Positions 9,189-16,449 of a stretch of DNA of 21,708 nt are shown here, in pieces. The notes below the pieces were generated by a model, which was not told the origin of the DNA, searched no databases, and was given only the letters and a program-made list of their open reading frames with translations. The stretch spans positions 1 through 21,708 of the forward strand of contig JANOQM010000098.1 in NCBI GenBank assembly GCA_031422295.1. The letters are read 5' to 3'. A program made the translations under genes and the position numbers. This stretch comes from JANOMH01 sp031422295. GTDB lineage: Bacteria; Pseudomonadota; Alphaproteobacteria; Rhodobacterales; Rhodobacteraceae. Numbering within the stretch: position 1 is the first letter of the stretch; each line of letters begins with the position of its first letter.

Positions 9189-9255
9189 TGCACGCGCCAA
9201 CCCCCATCCAAGGTGTGGAGGAAACCAGAACACAAGCTGTGGGTTGGTGCGTGCA
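9189..9255 (-). promoter_or_regulatory. Long intercistronic stem-loop between the binding-protein and ATPase genes
   Basis: The arms 9189-9203 and 9241-9255 (core GGGTTGG...CCAACCC) are complementary over 15 bp, with one A-C mismatch in the transcribed strand and a 37-nt loop. No U-tract follows the hairpin in the direction of transcription, so it is unlikely to be a full terminator. In ABC operons such as malEFG, a stem-loop in this place stabilises the upstream message or limits downstream expression, giving excess binding protein over membrane subunits. That role is inferred here. Confidence 0.6.
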
Positions 9256-9293
9256 GATGCGGGGGAACACGCGCCCACCGCATCAGGCTCTTG

Positions 9294-10274
9294 TCAGTAA
9301 GCCGTCGCCAGTTCGGCAGCGGCGTTCGAGGCGTCAAAGAACCGATCCGGGTTGATGAGCTTGGCCGGGATCACTTCGCCATTCGCATAAGCAACGGCGG
9401 TGTCGAATGCCTTTGGCCCGAATTTTGGGCTGCATTCGCACACTGCGGCAACCTTGCCATCGATGATCAGTTGCACGATCTCGCGCCCGCCATCAATCGA
9501 CAGGATCATGACATCTTTGCCTGCAACCTTGCCCGCAGCCTCAATCGCCGAAATTGCGCCGATCGCCATTTCGTCATTGTGGGCATAAATCACGTCAGCA
9601 TCCGGATGGGCCTGCAATAGCGTTTCCGCTACCTGACGGCCTTTGTCGCGGGCAAAATCCCCGGTTTGCGACGCCAAAATGGTGAAGCCTGCATTGGCGG
9701 CAATCACGTCATCAAATCCTTTCTTGCGGTCATTCGCTGGGGACGACCCTGTGGTGCCTTCCAGCTGGATGATCTTGGACTTTCCGCCAGCATTAGCGAC
9801 CAGCCATTCGGCCACACGCTTGCCTTCTTCGACGAAATCCGACCCGATAAAGCAGACGTAATCTTCTCCAGCCGCTGCCAGTGTTTGATCCACGTTGCGG
9901 TCAAGCAGGATTACCGGGATGTTTGCCGCTTTGGCGGCCTTTATGGCCGGGATCAGTGGCAGTTCTTCACGTGGCGCAAGGAAAATCAGATCCACGCCTT
10001 GCGCTATCATCGAATTGACGTCGGCTACCTGTTTCGCAGCTGATCCGGCGGCGTCGGTATAGACCAACTGCCAGCCACGCGCGGTGGCTTCATCTTGCAT
10101 GCTCGTCGTTTGTGCCAAGCGCCAGGGATTGTTGCTTTCGGTCTGCGCGAAGCCGACCTTGTAGGTGTCTTTCAGCGCCAGTGGCGGTGCCTGCGCAAAC
10201 GCTGCGCGGGCAAAAGCTGAAGCTGCTGCTGCCATGGTTGCAGTTTTTAGAAGATGACGGCGTGAAATGCTCAT
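9294..10274 (-). CDS. Periplasmic sugar-binding protein, YtfQ type
   Basis: The 326-residue protein is the ligand receptor of the importer. The N-terminus SRRHLLKTATMAAAASAFA is a twin-arginine signal, cut near ARAAFA|Q, so export folded through Tat is likely. The mature part aligns by eye with E. coli YtfQ: VGFAQTESNNPWR near residue 35, LLDRNVD near 118, LEGTTGSSPANDRKKGFDDV near 162, SQTGDFARDKGRQV near 190 and VYAHNDEMAIGAI near 215. YtfQ binds galactofuranose; related proteins bind arabinofuranose. The ATG at 10274 is chosen because a strong GGAGGAG (10281-10287) lies just upstream and the signal peptide starts there; an in-frame start at 10298 lacks this. It is the first gene of the operon, repressed or activated from the LacI gene next door. 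Confidence 0.92.
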   Translation of the reverse strand: MSISRRHLLKTATMAAAASAFARAAFAQAPPLALKDTYKVGFAQTESNNPWRLAQTTSMQDEATARGWQLVYTDAAGSAAKQVADVNSMIAQGVDLIFLAPREELPLIPAIKAAKAANIPVILLDRNVDQTLAAAGEDYVCFIGSDFVEEGKRVAEWLVANAGGKSKIIQLEGTTGSSPANDRKKGFDDVIAANAGFTILASQTGDFARDKGRQVAETLLQAHPDADVIYAHNDEMAIGAISAIEAAGKVAGKDVMILSIDGGREIVQLIIDGKVAAVCECSPKFGPKAFDTAVAYANGEVIPAKLINPDRFFDASNAAAELATAY

Positions 10275-10328
10275 GTGGTTCTCCTCCCAAAGGGCCAAAT
10301 GGTGTTGCCAAGAGCCATAAGTTGCGTC

Positions 10329-10368
10329 ATTTATAATTATCAGTCAATAGTTATTTATGATTATAAAT
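10329..10368. promoter_or_regulatory. Probable LacI-type operator/promoter region, AT-rich repeats
   Basis: This 40-bp stretch is almost pure AT inside GC-rich DNA, between the divergent importer and LacI genes. It contains a perfect 9-bp inverted repeat, ATTTATAAT (10329-10337) and ATTATAAAT (10360-10368). It also holds a near-perfect direct repeat, TTTATAATTAT (10330-10340) and TTTATGATTAT (10354-10364), offset by 24 bp. The position and paired sites fit binding by the adjacent LacI-family protein to control both directions. Individual -10 and -35 elements cannot be assigned with confidence. Confidence 0.6.
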
Positions 10369-10446
10369 TACTCAAGCTGACACCGCATCGGTACTCCGAG
10401 CGGTAAGATCATCTTCCGGCATGTGCGCCAGAATGGAAGGAACTTT

Positions 10447-11568
10447 ATGACCGCTGACGGCAGAGATTCATCTGGCAACGTTCAGCCCCGCAAAGCCCGC
10501 GCCCCGGCTGTTGGGCAGCGCAGGGTGACGATGACCGATATCGCGCGCCTTGCCGGGTGTTCGCAGGCAACCGTGTCTTTCGTGCTGAACAAAGCCCCCG
10601 GCGTGACGATTTCGGAAGACACTCGGTCGCGCGTGATCGAAGCTGCGCGACACCTGAACTATGCTGTGACAAGTCTTGCCCACCTGGACCTGGAACCTGC
10701 CCACCACGGCGGTATAGCAGATCAGGTGCGCTTTACGGCCTTTGTCGTGGACCAGTTGGCCACCAGTCCCGAGGCCGTCGTCGCCATCGAGGGCGTGCGT
10801 CAGGCGTCATGGGCCGAGGGCCATATGATCTTGGTCGCGCAAACGATGAACGACCCGGAGATGGAAGAAAAGACGATCCGCACCATGGTGGAAAAGGGCG
10901 CAAGCGCACTGATATACATGACGATCTTTACGCGCCGGATTACCTTGCCAGCTTGGTTTGACGACTTGGTGCTGCCCGTCATCCTGCTCAACTGCTACAC
11001 GGCGGATCACCGCTATCCTTCTGTTATCCCGGCAGAGGTGGCTGGTGGGCAGCGCGCGACTGAGCACCTGATCGCCCACGGACACCGCCGTATCGCCACA
11101 ATCACCGGCGAGCCATGGATGGAAGCTGCGCGCGACCGCCTGAAAGGCTACCGTAAGGCAGTGAGTGCCGCAAACATCCCGTATGACCCCGCTCTGGTCG
11201 TCGAGGGGAACTGGTCGGCCAGTTCAGGCTACGAGGCCACACGCAAACTATTGGCACTGGCTGAACGGCCGACAGCGGTATTCTGTCAGAATGACCGGAT
11301 GGCCATAGGGTGCTACGAAGCCCTGAAAGAAGCCGGGCTCGTGATCCCTGCCGACATGTCGGTTATCGGCTACGACGACGAAGAAATCTCGCGCCATCTG
11401 CATCCGCAACTGACCACCCTTGTCCTGCCACAGCGCGCGATGGGCGTTTGGGCGGTCGAGCACTTGTCAGGGCAAAGCCCAAATATTCGGCAAAGATATC
11501 CCGTTAAGAAATTGGAAGGTCAGTTGATTGAACGGCAGTCTGTCGGCTGGGTCAGGTCGGAGTACTGA
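10447..11568 (+). CDS. LacI-family transcriptional regulator of the sugar importer
   Basis: The 373-residue protein is slightly longer than usual because about 28 residues precede the helix-turn-helix (VTMTDIARLAGCSQ, then ATVSFVLNKAPGV). The hinge region follows near HLNYAV, and the rest is a periplasmic-binding-protein-like effector domain with family landmarks such as HRRIATITGEP, PTAVFCQNDRMAIGCYEAL and DMSVIGYDDEEISRHLHPQLTTL. GGAAGGA lies 5 nt before the ATG at 10447, which decides the start over an upstream in-frame codon at 10423. It is divergent from the YtfQ-type gene across 172 bp. It most likely binds the AT-rich operators there and responds to the imported sugar or a metabolite of it; the ligand is not evident. 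Confidence 0.92.
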   Translation: MTADGRDSSGNVQPRKARAPAVGQRRVTMTDIARLAGCSQATVSFVLNKAPGVTISEDTRSRVIEAARHLNYAVTSLAHLDLEPAHHGGIADQVRFTAFVVDQLATSPEAVVAIEGVRQASWAEGHMILVAQTMNDPEMEEKTIRTMVEKGASALIYMTIFTRRITLPAWFDDLVLPVILLNCYTADHRYPSVIPAEVAGGQRATEHLIAHGHRRIATITGEPWMEAARDRLKGYRKAVSAANIPYDPALVVEGNWSASSGYEATRKLLALAERPTAVFCQNDRMAIGCYEALKEAGLVIPADMSVIGYDDEEISRHLHPQLTTLVLPQRAMGVWAVEHLSGQSPNIRQRYPVKKLEGQLIERQSVGWVRSEY

Positions 11569-12848
11569 GAAACTCGACCGGTGGCAAATAAAGCGCTCGC
11601 GGCCCGTTGCGGTCGTTCGCCCCAAGCGAGACTGCTGCGTGCAAGCACGCGAAAGCGGCCAATCATCCTCATCTGTGCTATTCTTGCTTATCTGCACCTT
11701 GCACGGGATTGGGAGGGCTTGGTGGATAAAAGAAAAGCCAAGTTTACATTTTACCTTCCCGTCGTTCGCGCCAAAACCCCCGCATAGAACAAAGGCCTGA
11801 TCATCGGTCAAAAGCGACCTCTTCAGTCTAAGCATATTTGGGCGATCCCCGTGCGCCGAAAGATTGCAGAGAATACCAGCGACCTTGCACTGTTTCATAT
11901 AGCTATCGACAACAAGCTCGGCGGCTGTAAATGTCCCGAAACTTAAACTGCGCGACGGGATCGAAGTTGGGCAGTGTCCCGAAGTGCTTTATGGCGACGC
12001 CACGCCCGGATCGGGTGGCCCGGCAAGTGGCCCGACGGTTGCAGTCCTGCGCCCCCTCTGCAGGGCCGGATTACCAAGCCGCGAAGATGGGCTCGACTTG
12101 CAAGAACGCGTATACCACAAAACCCCGCTCTCGTCCGCCATATTGGTGCTTGAAGCAAATGGTCAGCGGGGCATCGTCATTCCGTTCGGCAAAGGGTCGG
12201 CCGCAGGCTGTTTCCGGATGTCGCAGTAGGTCAAAGCCGGTACGCAGCAAAAATGCAGGCTGACGTTCGTCTCCTGCAGAGAAACGCCCGCAGATTGCGT
12301 CTGAGTTGCCAATGTACCCCAACTGCGCGCCCGTCGACACGACGATGTCACTCATCGATCCTCGTGGTCGCGCGGCATATCGCAAAGACGGCCCCGGATC
12401 GCCGGCATCATGACGGTAATGCACAACACAACTTGCGCCATGATGACATTGCAAAGACTGATAGTCTGCCCGATAGCCTGAATGAAGATCAGATTAGTCA
12501 CCGCAGTCACGATCTCGGGCGCGACAAGGGGCAAGGCTACCAGTGCCTCTGACGTGGCCCGCCCCGGCATGGGGCAAGTGCGTTCGAGCTCGACGCCTGA
12601 CCGACAAGGGACAGCGGCCCGTCCATCATTGCATGGATTGTGATTTTGCATCGTCTTTCCAAACCGATTTTGACGATCCCGCCCTCGGTCTTCCCGGTCG
12701 CGGACTGGGCCTTGGGTTCGATGCGTCCTCTGCAGGGCCGGGTGAGAGTATCCAAACCAGTTTGCATAGCGAAAAGGTGAATGCGTTTCTCTTTGTCCCC
12801 AGCTTGCACCACTAACGGACCGTCCAAAAACAAACCTGCGGCAATCAA
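11569..12848. other. Gene-poor, apparently decayed region
   Basis: About 1.28 kb between the LacI gene and the first sigma-type promoter has no open frame that looks like a real gene on either strand. Every frame is short and rich in Arg, Cys and His, as expected of shadows. The only recognisable coding relic is the polyamine-permease fragment at 12376-12573. A plus-strand frame at roughly 11944-12229 has a more protein-like composition (…LSSAILVLEANGQRGIVIPFG…), but I cannot assign it and it has no start site. No RNA gene was recognised. Confidence 0.6.
12376..12573 (-). pseudogene. Fragment of a PotC-type spermidine/putrescine ABC permease
   Basis: Sixty-six codons in one frame read like the central conserved part of PotC-family permeases: PGRATSEALVALPLVAPEIV, followed by TAVTNLIFIQAIG, NVIMAQVVLCI and a degraded IRGRLCDM. 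This corresponds to the ATPase-contact segment (LPLVxPEIVTAV...NVIxAHxxFCIPF...IRARL). The frame ends soon after, and the flanks do not continue the family in any frame, so only a relic remains. Substitutions such as IRGRL for IRARL suggest decay. Neighbouring transporter genes are absent from the window. Confidence 0.6.
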
Positions 12849-12873
12849 GGAATAAATCTACACCTGCCCCGTT
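12849..12873 (+). promoter_or_regulatory. Putative ECF-sigma promoter of the hydrolase-NTPase-ABC operon
   Basis: GGAATAAA (12849-12856) is followed after exactly 13 nt by CGTT (12870-12873). The same 8-mer and spacing, with CGTC, occur at 17935-17959, 18476-18500 and 20154-20178, each before a gene. GGAA-type -35 and CGT-type -10 elements with about 16 nt between them are classic for ECF sigma factors. The start codon of the hydrolase is 34 nt downstream. Assignment to the sigma factor encoded at 17996 is inferred. Confidence 0.75.
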
Positions 12874-12907
12874 ATCCTTTTGATAGTTCGCAAAAGGAGA
12901 CGCCCCA

Positions 12908-13756
12908 ATGAACCATACTTGTTGTGCAGATTTCTACGACGCGATGCCCAAGGGCCGGGTCAACACAGACGCCGACAGGTCCGTGACAAAAATTGTGCTC
13001 AAGACTCCGGAAGGGAAGCTCTCGGTGAAGGTCATGGTCCCGGCAGGGGCCGCGCCCGATCAGCCGCCGCTTTTTGCGCTGCACGGGATTTCGCGGGATG
13101 TGGGCGCACTCTATAAGGCGTTTGAGCACCCCGCAATGCTGGCGGGGCGCATACTGGTGGTTCCCCATTTCCACCAAAGTGACTGGAAAGTCTTTCAGCG
13201 GATCGGTGCCGCCCGGCCCGACAAGTCCTTGCTGGCATTGAAACAGACCTTGCATGACAGCGGTATATGCACCGCCCCGCAGATCGAGGTGTTCGGGTTT
13301 TCGGGCGGGGCGCAACTGGCCCACCGCTTTGCCATGCTGTACCCTGGGCAAGTATCGCGCCTGCATCTGGGTGCGGCTGGCTGGTACTGCTTGCCCGATA
13401 TGTCGCTTGCCTATCCAGCGGGCCTGCGCGAGGCCGTAGCCAAGCCGTGTGATGCCCCCAACTTTCGCAACGCCAAAGTAACGCAGCTTGAACAATTCCT
13501 GCGTATCCCGCTGCGTGTTTATGTCGGCACCGAAGATATCCAGCGCGATGCGGCCATGCGGACTGCTCCCGATTTGGATGCTGTTCAGGGTCTTCACCGA
13601 AGGGCCCGAGCTGAAACTTATGTGGCCCGGTTTGCTGATGCCGCCACCTGCCACAAGGTCACCCCCGACGTGTCGCTGACCCATCTTGTCGGCTGCGGCC
13701 ACGACTTTTCGCAATGTGCAAAAAAGGCCGATCTGGCCCATCTTGTCCTGTCCTGA
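12908..13756 (+). CDS. Alpha/beta-hydrolase fold protein
   Basis: The 282-residue protein lacks a signal peptide and is probably cytoplasmic. The core is an alpha/beta hydrolase: an oxyanion-hole HG at residues 59-60 in LFALHGISRD, the nucleophile elbow GFSGGAQ with Ser132, a likely acid Asp210 in VGTED, and a likely catalytic His265 in GCGHDF. This makes it a candidate esterase, lipase or peptidase; the substrate is not evident. AAAGGAG lies 8 nt before the ATG. It is the first gene after a predicted ECF promoter, with a P-loop NTPase gene starting 23 nt after its stop, so the three genes to 16406 form one operon. Several cysteines (5, 6, 121, 161, 181, 248, 263, 270) are unusual for such a protein. 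It could also be a non-catalytic member of the fold. Confidence 0.85.
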   Translation: MNHTCCADFYDAMPKGRVNTDADRSVTKIVLKTPEGKLSVKVMVPAGAAPDQPPLFALHGISRDVGALYKAFEHPAMLAGRILVVPHFHQSDWKVFQRIGAARPDKSLLALKQTLHDSGICTAPQIEVFGFSGGAQLAHRFAMLYPGQVSRLHLGAAGWYCLPDMSLAYPAGLREAVAKPCDAPNFRNAKVTQLEQFLRIPLRVYVGTEDIQRDAAMRTAPDLDAVQGLHRRARAETYVARFADAATCHKVTPDVSLTHLVGCGHDFSQCAKKADLAHLVLS

Positions 13757-13779
13757 CCTTAAATTTTTGGAGAATTATC

Positions 13780-14838
13780 ATGTCCCCCATCACGTCCCAT
13801 ATGTTTCAAACAGCCAAATGGTCATTTTCAACCCGCCGGGTCGATCAGAGCCGGGCCATAGCCCTTGATACCGATCTGGCGGCGACACGCCCGGGCGATC
13901 TGATCCTTGGCCGGGTTATCTCGATCAGCCAGCATCAGCGGATCCAGCTTCCCACAGGGCGCCCTTCTAACCTGTATCCCGGCGATCTGATCGTGATGCC
14001 CTGCGGCGCGCGCTATGCCCCGGACCAGTTCGAGGGGCTGGCCAAAATCGACCCCGAAGGATGTGACATGCTGGCCGGCGGCGGGTGCCTGGGCCAGATG
14101 CTCAGCCGCAATGAACGGATCAAGCCACCGACCCGGGTGCAGCCGCTCGGCCGGATTACAGATCAGCTTGGCAGGGTGATCAATGTCGCAGATTTTGCGA
14201 TTCCAAAGGCCGCAGGCGAGGCCAGCCTGCCGGTCATTGCGGTGCTGGGCACGGCGATGAACTCTGGCAAAACAACAGCAACCGTCGCCCTTTCCTATGG
14301 GTTGACCCGCGCCGGATGGCGCGTGGCGACACTCAAGGCCACGGGAACCGGGGCGTTCCGCGACTATAATGATTATGTCGACACTGGCGCACATATGGTC
14401 GCCGATTTCACCGATGCGGGGATGGTCACGACATATCTGGAACCGCTGGCGCGGATCAAATCCGGGATTGCCGATCTGTTGTGGCAGGCCGAAATCGCAG
14501 GTGCTGAAGTGGTAGTGATGGAAGTGGCCGATGGCCTGTTCCAGCGCGAGACCGCTGGTCTGATCGCGGACCGGGCATTTCGCAGCGGTCTGGCCGGTGT
14601 GATCTTTGCCTGCGGTGACGCGCTTGCCGCATCGCGGGGTGTGACCGAGCTTACCCGGCACGGCCTGCGCCCTGTCGCCCTGACCGGGATTGTCAGCTGC
14701 TCGCCTATGGCCAGCCTTGAGGCGCAGGCCGCAACCGGGGTCGAAGTGATGACGCGCGGCCAGTTGCTGGACCCGGCCGAAGCCAACCGCATCGCCACAC
14801 TGGTGGGTGCTCCGGCCCGGCGCGGGGTGGCAGCGTGA
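13780..14838 (+). CDS. P-loop NTPase of unknown function (DUF1611/MobB-like)
   Basis: The 352-residue protein starts at the ATG at 13780, with GGAG 7 nt upstream; an in-frame upstream codon at 13714 would lie inside the hydrolase gene. Residues 1-145 form a domain I do not recognise, with several PGD and GG turns. Residues 150-345 are a P-loop NTPase: Walker A GTAMNSGKTT (157-166), then a probable catalytic strand EVVVMEVADGL near 243-252. The 'GTxxNxGKTT' form recalls DUF1611 and MobB-like proteins, some of which act as kinases or ligases on small molecules; this is a weak analogy. Its stop overlaps the GTG start of the ABC-like gene (GTGA), so production of the two is tightly coupled. It may supply the ATP hydrolysis that the next protein lacks. 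Confidence 0.75.
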   Translation: MSPITSHMFQTAKWSFSTRRVDQSRAIALDTDLAATRPGDLILGRVISISQHQRIQLPTGRPSNLYPGDLIVMPCGARYAPDQFEGLAKIDPEGCDMLAGGGCLGQMLSRNERIKPPTRVQPLGRITDQLGRVINVADFAIPKAAGEASLPVIAVLGTAMNSGKTTATVALSYGLTRAGWRVATLKATGTGAFRDYNDYVDTGAHMVADFTDAGMVTTYLEPLARIKSGIADLLWQAEIAGAEVVVMEVADGLFQRETAGLIADRAFRSGLAGVIFACGDALAASRGVTELTRHGLRPVALTGIVSCSPMASLEAQAATGVEVMTRGQLLDPAEANRIATLVGAPARRGVAA

Positions 14839-16406
14839 CTGCACCACAGATCGCCACGAGGCTAAGGGGGCGCCTGATCGCGATCCTGATCATCATCGCC
14901 CTGTTACAGGCATTGGCCGCTGCACTTGCGGCCTTTGCCACGCGCTGGCTGTTCATGGCGATGGATCAGGGCACGACACTACCCATGTCGGCGCTGGCGG
15001 CATTGGTGGGATCGGCGCTTTTCATCGCTTTGGCCCGGGTGATGTTTCGCCGCTTTGGCGAACGACTGGGGCAAGACTATGCCTGCGATGTGCGTCTGGC
15101 GCTGTTCGACCATGCCAGCCGGATTTCGCCAAGCCATCTGGCCGCGCGGCGTGTAGGGTACCTGACGTTGCGCTTTGTCAGCGATCTGACGGCGCTGAAA
15201 GACTGGCCCGCACGCGGACTGCCGATGCTGGTCGAGGGCGCCGTGATGGCACCTGCGATGGTCGCAATCCTGTTCGTGCTGGACCCGGTTTTTGGGCTGA
15301 TCGGGATGGTTCCGGCCGTGCTGTCCTTGACGGCGCTGCTTGTCGGGGCATCGGGGCTTATGCGGGCGCATCGGACGGTACGGGCGCGACGGGCACTATT
15401 GGCTGCCGATATGTCCGAACGGATGCCGATCGCGCCCGAACTCGCGGCACTTGGTCGCCGCAGTCTCGAACTGCGGCTGATCAAACGCCGTGCCGTTCAG
15501 TTAGCGCGGGCGTCGCAAACGCGGGTGACGCGGGGCGAGGCATTGCGCGTTCTGCCCGATGCGCTGTCAGGCATCGCTGCGGCTGCAGTAATCTGGTGGG
15601 GGGCGACGATCGGGTTGCCGACCGGCAATATTGCGGCGGGCCTTGCGGTTCTGGCCCTTGCAGCGCGGCCTTTGCGTGATCTGATGGGGGTGACTGACCG
15701 CGCCGGGGCGTTTCGCGCCGCTCATGCCAAGCTTGCATCGGCATTGGCAAGGCCGTTGGCCACAAAAGGCGGGACGGATGGCGCATTGCGTAGCAAACGG
15801 CTGCCCTCGGGTGCGATTGGCCTTGATCTGCACCATGTGGATACCGGGAACGGAACGCTGATTTCTTTGTCGCTTGAACCCGGAACCACGGCCGATCTTC
15901 CCGCCGGGGCCGATGCAGACCGCTTGTTTCGGGCCATCAGCGGATTAGAGTCGGTTGCCAAAGGTGAGATCATGCTCAACGACATCCCGATCCATGAACT
16001 GAGTCCGGGCAGCTTGCGCCGCCTCGTTTTCCGCATTGACGCCCAGCCGGTTGTGCTGAAGGGAAGCCTGCGTCGGGCCCTGACCCTTGGATTGTCAGAC
16101 CGGCCGGATGACGCTGCGATCCTGAAGCGACTGCGCAAGGCCGGGCTTGCCGGGCAGTTGGATCAGCTTGGCGGTCTTGACGGCCGCTTGACCGAAGGGG
16201 CACGCACCCTGTCAACGCAAGCACGGGTCAAGATATCTGCGCTACGGGCCGCACTGGGGCGGCCTGGGCTTTTGCTGGTGGCTGAACCGGAATTGCTGTG
16301 CGCTGACGTGGCACGTTGGTTGCAAGACCAAACCGCAACGGTCATTACTGCCAATCCCTCATCCCAGCTATTTGTGAATTGGCCAAAGCGCCGCATGCGG
16401 TTTTGA
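14835..16406 (+). CDS. ABC exporter-like protein with a degenerate nucleotide-binding domain
   Basis: The 523-residue protein has the architecture of a type I ABC exporter half-transporter. Its membrane part spans residues 1-300, with hydrophobic segments near 13-40, 51-70, 135-172 and 240-280, and its nucleotide-binding part spans 325-515. The ATPase motifs are missing. The Walker A position reads PAGADADR (356-363) with no GK(S/T). The signature position reads TLSTQ (458-462) instead of LSGGQ. The Walker B is LLLVAEP (479-485) with Ala483 in place of Asp. The switch histidine is Asn507. The Q-loop glutamine Gln404 seems kept. The fold appears conserved (AISGLESVAKGEIMLND), so the gene is under selection but probably non-hydrolytic. 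The GTG start at 14835 overlaps the preceding stop. It converges with the protease gene 43 bp away. Confidence 0.8.
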   Translation: MTAPQIATRLRGRLIAILIIIALLQALAAALAAFATRWLFMAMDQGTTLPMSALAALVGSALFIALARVMFRRFGERLGQDYACDVRLALFDHASRISPSHLAARRVGYLTLRFVSDLTALKDWPARGLPMLVEGAVMAPAMVAILFVLDPVFGLIGMVPAVLSLTALLVGASGLMRAHRTVRARRALLAADMSERMPIAPELAALGRRSLELRLIKRRAVQLARASQTRVTRGEALRVLPDALSGIAAAAVIWWGATIGLPTGNIAAGLAVLALAARPLRDLMGVTDRAGAFRAAHAKLASALARPLATKGGTDGALRSKRLPSGAIGLDLHHVDTGNGTLISLSLEPGTTADLPAGADADRLFRAISGLESVAKGEIMLNDIPIHELSPGSLRRLVFRIDAQPVVLKGSLRRALTLGLSDRPDDAAILKRLRKAGLAGQLDQLGGLDGRLTEGARTLSTQARVKISALRAALGRPGLLLVAEPELLCADVARWLQDQTATVITANPSSQLFVNWPKRRMRF

Positions 16407-16449
16407 CAGAAGGATTGGACTACGAAGCTGTGGGAGCGGGCCCGGCCCG

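Noticed and set aside
9189..9255. Intrinsic terminator between the binding-protein and ATPase genes
   Set aside because: The stem is long but no U-tract follows on the transcribed strand, so it is listed as a regulatory or stabilising hairpin instead.
12055..12741. 15-bp direct repeat CCTCTGCAGGGCCGG at 12055-12069 and 12727-12741
   Set aside because: Single pair in GC-rich decayed DNA with no flanking structure; could be coincidence or a trace of duplication, but nothing supports a function.
13828..14847. 339-codon minus-strand frame over the P-loop NTPase gene
   Set aside because: It mirrors a gene with clear Walker A motif and ribosome site; the reverse product is Cys/His/Arg-rich and resembles nothing.
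14807..15679. 290-codon plus-strand frame overlapping the ABC-like gene
   Set aside because: Out-of-frame shadow; composition is Arg/Cys/Gly-rich while the ABC frame shows membrane helices and family structure.
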